This document shows positions 28,207 through 36,382 of a stretch of DNA of 64,000 bases, in pieces. Both the position numbers and the translations under genes were made by a program. The notes below the pieces were generated by a model. The model worked only from the letters and a program-made list of their open reading frames with translations. It had not been told where the DNA came from and made no database searches. Numbering within the stretch: position 1 is the first letter of the stretch; every line of letters starts with the position of its first letter. Source of the stretch: Luteibacter aegosomaticola (GTDB taxonomy: Bacteria > Pseudomonadota > Gammaproteobacteria > Xanthomonadales > Rhodanobacteraceae); assembly GCF_023078475.1 (NCBI RefSeq), contig NZ_CP095741.1, positions 2,480,001-2,544,000 on the forward strand, in the 5' to 3' direction.

Positions 28207-28757
28207 GGTGCGGTGCTACCCAGTCGGCGGAGTCGGGCCGTAGTTTCACCGAAGACGCCCGGATTGTTTAGGGCCCGGGCAAGCACCAATGCGCCCTGGA
28301 TGCCACCGACGATCTCCAGCGCGGACTGCCTGGGTGCTGCATCACCTGCACGCGTGAGTGCCATGGCCAACACGTCGATCCAGCGATGGAAGTACGCGCC
28401 GATGGCGCTGGCGAAGCGGTCACGGGTTTCGTCGAGCGCAAACGCGCCGATCAGGCATACGCGCGCGCCGCTATGAAAGTACGTGTCCACGGCGCGCCAC
28501 ATGGCCGGAATGCCCTCGGCGGGCGCAAGCGTGGCCAGCGGTGTAAACACCTCGGATTCGAACCAGTCGTCGACGTCGGCCAGTACCGCGGCCGCCATGT
28601 CTTCCTTCCCACCGGGGAAGAAATGGTAAAGGCTGCCCTTACCCAGGCCGGTCTTCTCCGTGATCCGGGCCATGGAGGCCCCGTCATAACCCAGCTCGCG
28701 GAAGGCTTCCGCGAGCATGGGAACCACATCGGTGCGTTCGTAGACGACGCGCGGCAT
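28203..28757 (-). CDS. TetR-family regulator, LmrA/YxaF-like
   Basis: The helix-turn-helix ELGYDGASMARITEKTGLGKGSLYHFFPGGKEDM, with the Phe-Pro-Gly-Gly-Lys turn, is typical of the LmrA/YxaF branch of TetR. The ligand domain has ARVCLIGAFALDETRDRF and GGIQGALVLARAL. Length is 184 residues. Its ATG shares one base with the upstream DUF1348 stop, and its stop overlaps the tag start, so it is the middle gene of three. A palindrome upstream of the first gene is its likely operator. Confidence 0.88.
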   Translation of the reverse strand: MPRVVYERTDVVPMLAEAFRELGYDGASMARITEKTGLGKGSLYHFFPGGKEDMAAAVLADVDDWFESEVFTPLATLAPAEGIPAMWRAVDTYFHSGARVCLIGAFALDETRDRFASAIGAYFHRWIDVLAMALTRAGDAAPRQSALEIVGGIQGALVLARALNNPGVFGETTARLRRLGSTAP

Positions 28758-29218
28758 CAGAGGCCCAGGTCGGAGAGGCTGGGATGGTCATCCGGGCGGC
28801 GGCCGAGTGGCCAGAAGAACTTCCGGTCGGATGCCTTCATCGGCATGTCATTGATACACGCATAACGATGATGCATGAGGCCATCCTCGCCAAACTCCCA
28901 GTTTTCATTGCCGTAGGAGCGGTACCAGTTATTGCTGTCGTCGTGCCATTCATAGGCGAACCGTACGCCGATGCGATCACCCGTGAACGCCCACAGCTCC
29001 TTGATCAGGCGGTAGTCGAGCTCCTTCGCCCACTTGCGGGTGAGGAACTGGACGATCTGCTCGCGGCCATGCACGAACTCGGCGCGGTTCCGCCATTCGC
29101 TATCTGGGGTGTAGACGAGCGATACCCGCTCAGGATCGCGGCTGTTCCAGCCATCTTCGGCGAGGCGAACCTTCTGGACGGCGGTTTCGTGGGTGAACGG
29201 AGGAACGGGTGCGGCCAT
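28757..29218 (-). CDS. DUF1348 (NTF2-like) protein
   Basis: The 153-residue protein is an NTF2-like fold of the DUF1348 group: [52 protein letters not shown] and [21 protein letters not shown]. The function is unknown; members are often near TetR regulators. MAAPVPPF is the start, with AGGAG 8 bases upstream. It leads the operon that includes tetR and tag, so it is the first gene derepressed when the regulator releases DNA. Confidence 0.85.
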   Translation of the reverse strand: MAAPVPPFTHETAVQKVRLAEDGWNSRDPERVSLVYTPDSEWRNRAEFVHGREQIVQFLTRKWAKELDYRLIKELWAFTGDRIGVRFAYEWHDDSNNWYRSYGNENWEFGEDGLMHHRYACINDMPMKASDRKFFWPLGRRPDDHPSLSDLGL

Positions 29219-29248
29219 GACGCAATCTCCTGTACCGGGGAGATTGCA

Positions 29249-29266
29249 CTGTACCAAATGGTACAG
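29249..29266. promoter_or_regulatory. Palindromic operator upstream of the DUF1348-tetR-tag operon
   Basis: Perfect 7-bp arms CTGTACC and GGTACAG flank AAAT, about 31 bases before the DUF1348 start. A third CTGTACC half-site lies at 29230-29236. Position and symmetry fit autoregulation by the operon's TetR protein. Confidence 0.65.
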
Positions 29267-29303
29267 ACGTCCACCATCCTACCAAGGTATGCACGCCTAA
29301 CCC

Positions 29304-29372
29304 TGTAGGAGCGCGCTTGCGCGCGATGGGTGCTCGCGGCAAGCCGTGATCGCGCGCAAGCGCGCTCCTACA
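29304..29372. repeat. REP pair (inverted)
   Basis: Two well-conserved arms (TGTAGGAGCGCGCTTGCG and its complement) face each other around a short loop. The element lies between the DUF1348 operator region and the end of the OYE gene. Confidence 0.88.
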
Positions 29373-29388
29373 ACAGCATCAGCATCGG

Positions 29389-30549
29389 TTAGCTGTAGTG
29401 GCCGTCGGCGGATTTCACCCAGCCTGCCTCGGGCCGCATGGCGGTCTCGGTATGGAACAGATGCCGGTGGCGCGAGGGCTGCGAACGCAGGTACTGCTTG
29501 GGCGCCCTCACCTGCCCGCCGAGATGGGCGGCGGCATGCCACGGCCAGCGCGGGTCGTAGAGGATCGTGCGTGCCAGGGCGACCATGTCGGCATCGCCGT
29601 TCGCCACGATCGCTTCGGCGTGGTCGGGCTCGGTAATCAGGCCAACGGCGACCACGGGCATCTTCACCGCCTTCTTCACGGCGCTCGCGAACGGCACCTG
29701 GTAGCCGGGACCGACGGGGATCTTCTGAGCCGCATGGAGGCCGCCCGTCGAGACATGGATGGCATCGCAGCCATGCGCCTCGAGCGCCTTCGCAAACGCG
29801 ATGGTCTGCTCGAGATCCCAACCGCCATCGACCCAGTCCGTTGCGGAAACGCGCATGGTCAGGAGCTTGTCCGCCGGCAGCGCGGCACGAACCGCGTCGA
29901 AAACCTCGAGCGGGAAACGCATGCGGTTTTCGAGTGAACCACCGTACTCGTCGCTGCGCTGGTTCGACAGCGGCGAGAGGAACTGGTGCAACAAGTAGCC
30001 GTGGGCGCCATGCAACTGCACGCCATCGACGCCAGCACGCACCGCGCGGCCCGCGGCCTCGACGAAGGCGGCCTTGATCCGCTGCATGCCCTGGTGATCC
30101 AGTGCGAGCGGCGGCACCTGGCCGTCCTGGAACGGGATGGCCGAGGGCGCGACGGTCTGCCAGCCGCGCTCCGTGCCGGGCGCGATCTGAGCACCGCCTG
30201 CCCACGGCGTCTCCGTGGAAGCCTTGCGGCCGGCATGGCCAAGCTGCACCACGACCGGGATATCCGACCAGCGGCGAATGCCTTCAAGCGTCCGCCGCAT
30301 GGCGGCTTCCGTCGCATCGTCATACAGGCCGACGTCAGCCCAGGTGATCCGACCCTCCGGCACCACGCCCGTTGCTTCGATGGTGAGCAGCGCCGCACCG
30401 GAGAGCGCGAGCTGGCCAAGATGGATCAGGTGCCAGTCGTTCATCTGCCCATCGACAGCCGAGTACTGGCACATCGGCGCGATGATGATCCGATTGGCCA
30501 GCTCATGGCCGCGCACGCGCGCCGGCGAGAAAAGGACGGGGTTCGCCAT
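29389..30549 (-). CDS. Old-yellow-enzyme NADH:flavin oxidoreductase (YqjM-like)
   Basis: The TIM-barrel flavoprotein starts LFSPARVRGHELANRIIIAP and has MCQYSA with the Cys that tunes the FMN in YqjM-type enzymes. The active-site pair is in VQLHGAHGYLLHQFLSPLSN, followed by RSDEYGGSLENRMRFPLEV. It reduces activated alkenes or nitro compounds with NAD(P)H. Length (386 residues) is slightly above YqjM. The start at MANPVLFSP has AGGGA about 7 bases upstream. It has no obvious operon partner; native substrates of this family are usually unknown. Confidence 0.92.
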   Translation of the reverse strand: MANPVLFSPARVRGHELANRIIIAPMCQYSAVDGQMNDWHLIHLGQLALSGAALLTIEATGVVPEGRITWADVGLYDDATEAAMRRTLEGIRRWSDIPVVVQLGHAGRKASTETPWAGGAQIAPGTERGWQTVAPSAIPFQDGQVPPLALDHQGMQRIKAAFVEAAGRAVRAGVDGVQLHGAHGYLLHQFLSPLSNQRSDEYGGSLENRMRFPLEVFDAVRAALPADKLLTMRVSATDWVDGGWDLEQTIAFAKALEAHGCDAIHVSTGGLHAAQKIPVGPGYQVPFASAVKKAVKMPVVAVGLITEPDHAEAIVANGDADMVALARTILYDPRWPWHAAAHLGGQVRAPKQYLRSQPSRHRHLFHTETAMRPEAGWVKSADGHYS

Positions 30550-30615
30550 GGGATATCCCTGCAGGAAAGGAGTTGCCTGAAGGGTTGGGCCTGCGGACTC
30601 CCGGCGCAAGCCCCC

Positions 30616-31134
30616 TTAAACGATGGTATGCACTGCGTACCCTGCCCGCTTCATCCGCTCCTGCTCTAGCGCCGCGTTCACGCGCCATGCCGCCCGGGCC
30701 GTGGAAATATCAGCCTCATCGATGGCGTAACCCGCACTTTCACGAAGCCACCCAAGCACCTCGGCCGCATGCCAGATGGAGGTACTGCCACCATGCACCG
30801 GCACCGGGAAACCCGCGCCGCCAAGCATCAACTTGCGCATGTTCTGCCGGGTCACGCCGACACGCTCAGCGATGTCCGTGAGCCCAGCGAAATCGGGGCC
30901 CGCCTCCACCAGCGTCGCCTGCGGGATGATCGCGTTGACATCGGCCATGGCCGCACGAAGCACCGCTTCTGCCGAACGGCCCGCACGCTCCAGCTCAAGG
31001 CCCAGGTAACCTGGCCGACCCACGCCGATCATGAAATCGGTAAGACCCGCCTCGCCAAACCGCTCGATGATCTCGTCGTGGCGGTTGTCCGCGTCGTCAA
31101 GCTGATAGACGAGCGTGAACGTGTACTCTCTCAT
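30616..31134 (-). CDS. HTH protein, candidate antitoxin of a HicA-like pair
   Basis: The N-terminal 80 residues (MREYTFTLVYQL, LGLELERAGRSAEAVLRAAM) resemble a HicB-like alpha/beta domain, though weakly. Residues about 83-125 are a MerR/excisionase-type helix-turn-helix, FAGLTDIAERVGVTRQNMRKLM, with an IWHAAEVLGWL helix. Its start overlaps the stop of the HicA-like gene (ATGA), so the pair is translated together. The likely role is neutralising the partner and repressing the shared promoter, where a 22-bp palindrome is found. The TA role is inferred from arrangement; I do not know of a characterised member. Confidence 0.6.
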   Translation of the reverse strand: MREYTFTLVYQLDDADNRHDEIIERFGEAGLTDFMIGVGRPGYLGLELERAGRSAEAVLRAAMADVNAIIPQATLVEAGPDFAGLTDIAERVGVTRQNMRKLMLGGAGFPVPVHGGSTSIWHAAEVLGWLRESAGYAIDEADISTARAAWRVNAALEQERMKRAGYAVHTIV

Positions 31135-31403
31135 TCGATGACCTCTTCGTTCGGGCCCAGCGTCCGATAGCTGGCACAGCCATCGACCGCTCGCCGCAGT
31201 CGCTTTGCGAAGTTGCCGGGGTTAGCCGGCGTACTCCAGATACTGGTGATGCAATACACACCGCAGCGGCAATCGCGCGAGTCGTAGGGACACAACATCT
31301 TGCCCCACGCGTGGCTGCCGCCTTGTTCAATGCGCCACCCGTGAGCCTCGGCGTGCCGTAGCGCGGCCTCGATATCGGGCTTGGGGTGCCTGCTCCTAGG
31401 CAT
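31131..31403 (-). CDS. HicA-like small protein with Cys cluster, candidate toxin
   Basis: The 90-residue protein has HGWRIEQGGSHAWGKMLCP, resembling the HicA GW-x-x-x-R-x-x-GSH motif in which the His is catalytic for mRNA cleavage. It then departs from HicA by a Cys-rich insert (CPYDSRDCRCGVYC), possibly a metal site, and ends SIWSTPANPGNFAKRLRRAV. MPRSRHPKPDIEAAL is the start, with GGAG 8 bases upstream. It is the first gene of the pair and overlaps its partner by 4 bases. Assignment to HicA is by motif only, and alternatives such as a nucleic-acid-binding accessory protein remain open. Confidence 0.55.
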   Translation of the reverse strand: MPRSRHPKPDIEAALRHAEAHGWRIEQGGSHAWGKMLCPYDSRDCRCGVYCITSIWSTPANPGNFAKRLRRAVDGCASYRTLGPNEEVIE

Positions 31404-31416
31404 CGGGCGTGCTCCA

Positions 31417-31455
31417 GTCTTAGGAAAAGTGGATGAGTTGTCAAGTGACAACTCA
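31417..31455 (-). promoter_or_regulatory. Promoter with overlapping palindrome for the HicA-like pair
   Basis: A perfect palindrome with 10-bp arms (TGAGTTGTCA and TGACAACTCA) around AG spans 31434-31455. On the minus strand it contains a consensus TTGACA -35 (31444-31439), followed after 16 bases by a weak -10 TAAGAC. A repressor here would block polymerase, as expected for a self-regulated TA operon. Confidence 0.6.
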
Positions 31456-31623
31456 CCTCCCCTGGAAGCATAGGTCGCACACGGAGTCCGTCCCATCCGT
31501 ATCGGCCGCCGAGTTGCGTCCTCTTCCACTGGAATGCGAGTAGGCGTTCGCCGAGCACACGGACAACCCGCTACCATCGGCGATGGCACTCACCCCTCAC
31601 GTCCCCACGCAAGGAATTCCCGC

Positions 31624-32664
31624 ATGACTTATGTAGCCGACCCTTCCCGCTATGACGGCCGCATGCCGTACCGCCGCGTTGGCCGCAGCGGCATGGTGTT
31701 GCCAGCGGTGTCGCTGGGCTTGTGGCAGAACTTCGGCGGGGTCGACCGTTTCGAAACAGGCCGCGCGATCCTGCGCCGTGCCTTCGACCGCGGGGTCACG
31801 CATTTCGATCTTGCGAACAATTACGGCCCGCCCTACGGGTCGGCGGAGGAAAATTTCGGCCGCTGGTTCGCTGCCGATTTCGCAACGCACCGTGACGAGC
31901 TGGTCATTTCGAGCAAGGCGGGCTGGGACATGTGGCCGGGCCCGTATGGTGGCCCCACCGGCACGCGCAAGCACCTGATCGCGAGCTGCGAGCAAAGCCT
32001 GAAGCGCATGGGCCTGGATTACGTCGATATTTTCTACTCGCACCGCGTCGATCCGGATACGCCGCTCGACGAGACCATGAATGCTCTGGTGCATCTGCAC
32101 CGCCAGGGCAAGGCCTTGTACGTCGGTATCTCGTCGTATTCGCCCGAGCTGACGCGGGAAGCCGCACGCATCCTTGCGGCGGAGAACGTGCCGCTCTTCA
32201 TCCACCAGCCGAACTACTCGATGCTCAACCGCACGATCGAGCACGGCCTGCTCGATACGCTGGGTGAGCTCGGGACCGGCTGCATCGCCTTCTCGCCACT
32301 CGCCCAGGGCATGCTGACCAGCAAATACCTCAACGGCATCCCGGCCGATGCCCGCGTGACCCGCGAGGATTCGATGAACAAGGGCATGCTGAGCGACGAA
32401 AACCTGAAGCACATCCGCGCGCTCAACGGCATGGCGGAGAAGCGCGGCCAGACGCTGGCCCAGATGGCGATCGCATGGACCTTGCGCGACCCGCGCGTCA
32501 CCTCGTCGCTCATCGGCGCCCGCACGGTCGAACAGCTGGATGATTCGCTGGACGCGGTTAAGCACATGGATTTCAGCGCGCAAGAGCTCGCCGAAATCGA
32601 CCAGCACGCCCGCGACGGCGGTGTCGACCTGTGGGAAGTCTCCTCAAGCATCGGCAAGCGCTAA
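31624..32664 (+). CDS. gpr: Aldo-keto reductase, L-glyceraldehyde-3-phosphate reductase type
   Basis: The protein follows E. coli YghZ (Gpr) along its length: MTYVADPSRY, LSLGLWQNFGG-like VSLGLWQNFG, FDLANNYGPPYGSAEENFGR, KAGWDMWPGPYGG, YVDIFYSHRVDPDTPLDE and FSPLAQGMLTSKYLNGIP. YghZ reduces methylglyoxal and L-glyceraldehyde 3-phosphate with NADPH, a detoxification role. The start at MTYVADP has AAGGAA 7 bases upstream. Length is 346 residues. It is a single gene ending in a REP pair. Confidence 0.92.
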   Translation: MTYVADPSRYDGRMPYRRVGRSGMVLPAVSLGLWQNFGGVDRFETGRAILRRAFDRGVTHFDLANNYGPPYGSAEENFGRWFAADFATHRDELVISSKAGWDMWPGPYGGPTGTRKHLIASCEQSLKRMGLDYVDIFYSHRVDPDTPLDETMNALVHLHRQGKALYVGISSYSPELTREAARILAAENVPLFIHQPNYSMLNRTIEHGLLDTLGELGTGCIAFSPLAQGMLTSKYLNGIPADARVTREDSMNKGMLSDENLKHIRALNGMAEKRGQTLAQMAIAWTLRDPRVTSSLIGARTVEQLDDSLDAVKHMDFSAQELAEIDQHARDGGVDLWEVSSSIGKR

Positions 32665-32671
32665 GACATGT

Positions 32672-32767
32672 TGTAGGAGCGCGCTTGCGCGCGACATCTT
32701 TCGCCTCACCGCAACAGGCCCTGTTGCTCTTCGGCGTTCGGCTATCGCGCGCAAGCGCGCTCCTACA
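32672..32767. repeat. REP pair with internal stem-loop
   Basis: The outer arms carry the TGTAGGAGCGCGCTTGCG unit in opposite orientation. Between them GCAACAGG and CCTGTTGC form a second small palindrome (32711-32727). It separates the convergent aldo-keto reductase and SDR genes. Confidence 0.88.
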
Positions 32768-32788
32768 AGAGCGTTCGTCCCCTTGCCG

Positions 32789-33628
32789 TTAGCTCGGGAA
32801 GTCGGTGCTCGTCGAAATATCCTTCACCGCTTCAAAGTTGGTACGCAACTCTTCGAGACGGTCGCTCAGGAATTTGTACGCATCCGAGCCTAGCGGCAGG
32901 CGGAGCGGCGGGTTTTCCGCGTCCACGGCCTGGATGATCGCCGCGGCGCCACGGGCCGGATCACCCGGCTGCGTGCCGGTGTACGACTTAGCCTGGCGGC
33001 GGCGTTCGCCGGCGGTCGCGTCGTAGTCGGCGATCACCGTCTTCGACTCGATGACCGAACGGCCGGCCCAGTCGGTACGGAAGCGGCCCGGCTCCACGAT
33101 GACCACCTTGATGCCCAGCGGGCCCACTTCCTTCGACAGCGATTCCGAGAAGCCTTCCACCGCCCACTTCGTCGCGTGGTAGTAGCCGGTCGCTGGGAAA
33201 GCCACAAGGCCACCGATGGACGACACGTTGACGATGTGGCCGCTGCGGCGCTGGCGCATGCCCGGCAGCACGTGGCGGGTCAGGGAGATAAGGCCAAATA
33301 CGTTGGTCTCGAACTGACGGCGAATCTCTTCGTCCTCGCCTTCTTCGACGGCGGAAAAGTAACCGTAGCCGGCATTGTTCACGAGCACATCGACGCGGCC
33401 GAACCGCGCCTCGGCGTCGGCAACGGCCTTGCGGATGGCCTGCTCACTGGTGACATCGAGGGCCACGGCAAGCGCGGTTTCCGGATACTTGTCGGCGATA
33501 TCCTGCACCTGCTCCGGCTTGCGGGCGGTAAGCACCACGCGCTCGCCGCGGGCGAGCACCTGCTCGGCAAGCTCACGGCCGAAGCCGGTGGAGCAACCGG
33601 TGATGAACCAGATCTTTGAATCGGACAT
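32789..33628 (-). CDS. Short-chain dehydrogenase/reductase
   Basis: A classical SDR: WFITGCSTGFGRELAEQVL gives the Rossmann TGxxxGxG, VLVNNAGYG the NNAG motif, VNVSSIGG the catalytic Ser, and YYHATKWAVEG the Tyr-x-x-x-Lys. The Pro-Gly near VIVEPGRFRTDWAG is also present. It is probably NADP-dependent (ARKPEQ after strand 2), with an unknown alcohol or ketone substrate. The start at MSDSKIWF has AAAGGAA 7 bases upstream. An AraC-family gene is divergent and likely controls it. Length is 279 residues. Confidence 0.9.
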   Translation of the reverse strand: MSDSKIWFITGCSTGFGRELAEQVLARGERVVLTARKPEQVQDIADKYPETALAVALDVTSEQAIRKAVADAEARFGRVDVLVNNAGYGYFSAVEEGEDEEIRRQFETNVFGLISLTRHVLPGMRQRRSGHIVNVSSIGGLVAFPATGYYHATKWAVEGFSESLSKEVGPLGIKVVIVEPGRFRTDWAGRSVIESKTVIADYDATAGERRRQAKSYTGTQPGDPARGAAAIIQAVDAENPPLRLPLGSDAYKFLSDRLEELRTNFEAVKDISTSTDFPS

Positions 33629-33682
33629 GGGGATTCCTTTGACGGGGGAGGCAGGGGCCAGCGGGGGCGCCGGCACCCTGAA

Positions 33683-33742
33683 AGGATCGTCCCTGGGGGG
33701 ATAAGGAACTACCCCAAAGCTGCCGGTGTTTTGCACGATCCT
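33683..33742. promoter_or_regulatory. Inverted half-sites between SDR and AraC genes
   Basis: AGGATCGT (33683-33690) and ACGATCCT (33735-33742) form an inverted pair separated by 44 bases within the divergent region. They could be AraC-family binding sites for each promoter; the assignment rests on position and symmetry only. Confidence 0.35.
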
Positions 33743-33799
33743 GCCAAACTGCCCGCCAACCCGTTCAGGTGCTGTGATTGCCGGGTGCATAATGGGGAC

Positions 33800-34681
33800 A
33801 TGGAAACCCTGCTTGAACACATGTGCGAAGCCGTGGAACGCCACGCCGCTCACCCGCGTCAGGAGACGGCCCTGCCCGGCCTCACCCTCTATCGGGTGAA
33901 CCAGGCCGCGCACCCTTCCCATGTGTTCTACCGGCCACGCATGGTGGTGATCCTGCGCGGCAGCAAGACCATTGCCGCCGGCGACGCACCGTTCCTCGCC
34001 GACACATCCACTTTCCTGCTCGTCACGGTGGACTTGCCCGTCTGTGCCCAGGTCTTCCTTGATGCGGAGGGCCGCTCGCACCTCGCCTTCTCACTCGATA
34101 TCGATCGCGTGGCGCTGGCCGAAGCCATGGCACGACTCCCGCTCAAGGAGGCACCCTCGGGCGCACCGGCCGGTGCAGCGACCGCCGCGATGACGCTCGA
34201 ACTGCTCGAACCGTTCGCACGCCTGCTCGATCTGCTCGACCGTCCCGATGACATTCCTTTCGTTGCACCGCTGATCGTGCAGGAGATCTACTACCGCCTG
34301 TTCCGCAGCGGCCTGGGCGAACCGCTTCGCCAGCTTGCGCAGAACAGCTCGCACATCGCCCAGGTGGGTCGTGTTACCCAATGGATCAAGGCGAACTATG
34401 CGGCGCCGATGTCGATCGACTCGCTAGCCGAGGTGGCCGGCATGAGCGTTACCTCGTTCCACCGGCATTTCAAGGCGATCACGTTGATGACGCCCGTGCA
34501 GTACCGCATGCGACTCCGCCTGCAGGAAGCGCGCAAGCTGCTGCTAGCCGAACCCCGCTCAGCCGGCGCCGTGGCGGCGGCCGTTGGCTACGACAGCCAA
34601 TCCCAGTTCACCCGCGACTACAAGCGCATGTTCGGTGCACCGCCCGCCACCGACGCCTCCCGTTTAGCCGCGCCCCTGTAG
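33800..34681 (+). CDS. AraC-family regulator with AraC_N (YqhC-type) domain
   Basis: Residues about 10-165 form the AraC_N arm (LPGLTLYRVNQAAHPSHVFYRPRMVVILRGSKTI, then STFLLVTVDLPVCAQV). The C-terminal double helix-turn-helix is present: MSIDSLAEVAGMSVTSFHRHFKAITLMTPVQY, then AAAVGYDSQSQFTRDYKRMFG. YqhC-type members activate a neighbouring dehydrogenase gene under aldehyde or solvent stress; the divergent SDR gene is the natural target here. METLLEHMCEA is the likely start, though its ribosome-binding site is poor and the frame is open upstream. The TAG stop lies in a REP remnant shared with the next gene. Confidence 0.88.
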   Translation: METLLEHMCEAVERHAAHPRQETALPGLTLYRVNQAAHPSHVFYRPRMVVILRGSKTIAAGDAPFLADTSTFLLVTVDLPVCAQVFLDAEGRSHLAFSLDIDRVALAEAMARLPLKEAPSGAPAGAATAAMTLELLEPFARLLDLLDRPDDIPFVAPLIVQEIYYRLFRSGLGEPLRQLAQNSSHIAQVGRVTQWIKANYAAPMSIDSLAEVAGMSVTSFHRHFKAITLMTPVQYRMRLRLQEARKLLLAEPRSAGAVAAAVGYDSQSQFTRDYKRMFGAPPATDASRLAAPL

Positions 34682-34696
34682 AAGCGCGCTCCTACA
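34677..34696. repeat. Collapsed REP palindrome shared by two gene ends
   Basis: TGTAG, AGCGCGCT and CTACA form a nearly perfect 20-base palindrome, which looks like two REP heads joined with no loop. It holds the stop codons of both convergent genes, the AraC regulator and the TetR regulator. Confidence 0.75.
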
Positions 34697-35330
34697 GGGA
34701 GCGCGTTTCGATATCGCGGAGATACGCGCAGAACATATCGGCCATCGCCGCACTGAAAGCTTCGACCTCATCGCGGGTTCGCGGCGACGACGAAAAATCC
34801 TTGCCTACCGCACTCATCGTCGAAAGGATCAGCGACACCGCCGTGGCCCGAGCCTCTTCGCTTGCCTTCGGCAACACCTCGGCCATGAAGGCATGGAACG
34901 CCCGCTCGCCCGCAGCCTTTGCCTCGCGGGCCTCGGGTGCATCGCGGTACAAGGGCGCCGCGTCATCCAGCGCCACCCGCATATCCGCCTCATCGCACTC
35001 CGATTGAATGAACGCAACGACGAGCCGGCGCAAGCGCTCCAGCGGCGGCTGATCGTCGCCAACCAGCGTCGCGATCAACATGTCGGTGGTCTCCCGCCAC
35101 TCGTCGCTTTGCAGGCGGAACAGGATCGCCGCCTTGTTCGGGAAGTACTGATAGATCGAGCCGACACTGACCCCGGCCCGCTCGGCCACCCTGGCCGTAG
35201 TGAATCGCGCGACACCCTCCTTCGCCAAAACCTGAGCTGCGGCCTCGAGGATGGCTGCGACGAGCTCGTTCGAACGCGCCTGTTTTGGGCTCTTTCGCGA
35301 GGAAATCGATGGTTTTTTCTGGCTGGCCAT
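34692..35330 (-). CDS. TetR-family regulator
   Basis: After a Lys/Ser-rich tail (SQKKPSISSRKSPKQARSNE) the TetR_N domain reads ILEAAAQVLAKEGVARFTTARVAERAGVSVGSIYQYFPNKAAIL. The long helical C-terminal domain fits the AcrR-type group with a TetR_C domain. Length is 212 residues. It is divergent from an O-methyltransferase gene with a TGACG/CGTCA palindrome between them, so it probably represses that gene and itself. The last codons CTG TAG belong to the shared REP remnant. Confidence 0.88.
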   Translation of the reverse strand: MASQKKPSISSRKSPKQARSNELVAAILEAAAQVLAKEGVARFTTARVAERAGVSVGSIYQYFPNKAAILFRLQSDEWRETTDMLIATLVGDDQPPLERLRRLVVAFIQSECDEADMRVALDDAAPLYRDAPEAREAKAAGERAFHAFMAEVLPKASEEARATAVSLILSTMSAVGKDFSSSPRTRDEVEAFSAAMADMFCAYLRDIETRSL

Positions 35331-35358
35331 GACGCCTCGGGAATGCGAATAGAAAACC

Positions 35359-35372
35359 TGACGGATTCGTCA
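35359..35372. promoter_or_regulatory. TetR operator candidate between tetR and O-methyltransferase genes
   Basis: TGACG and CGTCA flank GATT, with an outer GAATG/CATTC pair at 35341-35376. It lies in the 83-base divergent region where the TetR protein would control both genes. Confidence 0.5.
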
Positions 35373-35413
35373 CATTCTAATCCCAAGCCCACTGACTGCA
35401 ACCGGAGACACCC

Positions 35414-36079
35414 ATGACCACCCTCACCACCGCCCCGCTCGCTGGCGTCGTCGATCGCCTGTTTCGCGAAGCCGACCAGGTTTCCTGGACCGACAACCCG
35501 ACCCTCAGGAACATGTCGGATGCGGAGCGCGGCCGCCTGATGCAGAGCAAGACCGATTACCTCGATTTCTACGGCGCCCTGAAGGACATCCCCTTGCCGG
35601 TATCCCGCGAAACCGGTGCGCTGCTGTACATGCTGGCGCGCAGTACCCGCGCCCGCACCATCGTCGAGTTCGGCACCTCATTCGGCATTTCCACCCTGCA
35701 TCTCGCAGCGGCATTGCGCGATAACGGCGGCGGCCAGCTCATCACCAGCGAGTTTGAACCGGGCAAGGTGGCGCGTGCGCGTGATCACCTGACGGCGGGC
35801 GGTGTCATCGACCTGGTCGATATCCGCGAAGGCGATGCACTGAAGACCCTGGCCGTGAACCTGCCGGACACAATCGACCTCGTGCTGCTCGACGGCGCCA
35901 AGGCGCTCTACCCGGAGATCCTCGCCCTACTGGAGCCGCGCCTGCGCCCCGGCGCGCTGGTGATCGCCGATAACGCGGACTACAGCCCCGAATACATGGC
36001 CCGCGTGCGTTCGACCAGCAGCGGCTACCTGTCGGTCCCGTTTTCCGAGGATGTCGAGCTTTCGATGCGCCTTGGCTGA
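35414..36079 (+). CDS. Class I SAM-dependent O-methyltransferase
   Basis: The protein has VEFGTSFGISTLHLAAAL (SAM motif I), LITSEFEPGKVARARDHL, DLVLLDGAKALYPEILALL and LRPGALVIADNADYS, the COG4122 caffeoyl-CoA/catechol-type O-methyltransferase pattern. A metal-binding Asp is expected in LLDGAK. The substrate is unknown; in such TetR-linked pairs it is probably a small phenolic or xenobiotic. Length is 221 residues. It is adjacent end-to-end to the convergent small secreted-protein gene. Confidence 0.85.
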   Translation: MTTLTTAPLAGVVDRLFREADQVSWTDNPTLRNMSDAERGRLMQSKTDYLDFYGALKDIPLPVSRETGALLYMLARSTRARTIVEFGTSFGISTLHLAAALRDNGGGQLITSEFEPGKVARARDHLTAGGVIDLVDIREGDALKTLAVNLPDTIDLVLLDGAKALYPEILALLEPRLRPGALVIADNADYSPEYMARVRSTSSGYLSVPFSEDVELSMRLG

Positions 36080-36382
36080 TCAGTTGGCCGGCGGGAGCAC
36101 CACGTCCGTTACGCGCCCCGCGAGCACCGGCGCGCCAGCCGCCTTGGAAGGCGCGCTGGCGCGAGCCACGTGGTACTGGCCCGCCGGAAGGTCGGTCGCT
36201 TCGAAGTGGCCTTTCGCGTCGCTCATCACCCCGACGATGGCGCCGGACGCTTCGTTGACGACCACGATCTGCTCGTTGGGACGGGTCTCTCCGCGGATCG
36301 TGCCCGTCGTGGATGCCGCGGAAACGCCCGTGCTCAAAGCAGCGAGGGCAAAGGTAAGGGACAGGGCCTGCAGGATTTTCAT
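36080..36382 (-). CDS. Small secreted carboxypeptidase-regulatory-like protein
   Basis: The signal peptide MKILQALSLTFALAALSTGVSA is followed by about 78 residues that look like a single transthyretin-type (CarboxypepD_reg) beta-sandwich: GTIRGETRPNEQIVVVNEAS, GVMSDAKGHFEATDLPAGQY. Such modules bind or decorate surfaces; no catalytic residues are present. The start at MKILQ has AGAGG 6 bases upstream. It abuts the convergent methyltransferase gene with no spacer. The function is unknown. Confidence 0.7.
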   Translation of the reverse strand: MKILQALSLTFALAALSTGVSAASTTGTIRGETRPNEQIVVVNEASGAIVGVMSDAKGHFEATDLPAGQYHVARASAPSKAAGAPVLAGRVTDVVLPPAN

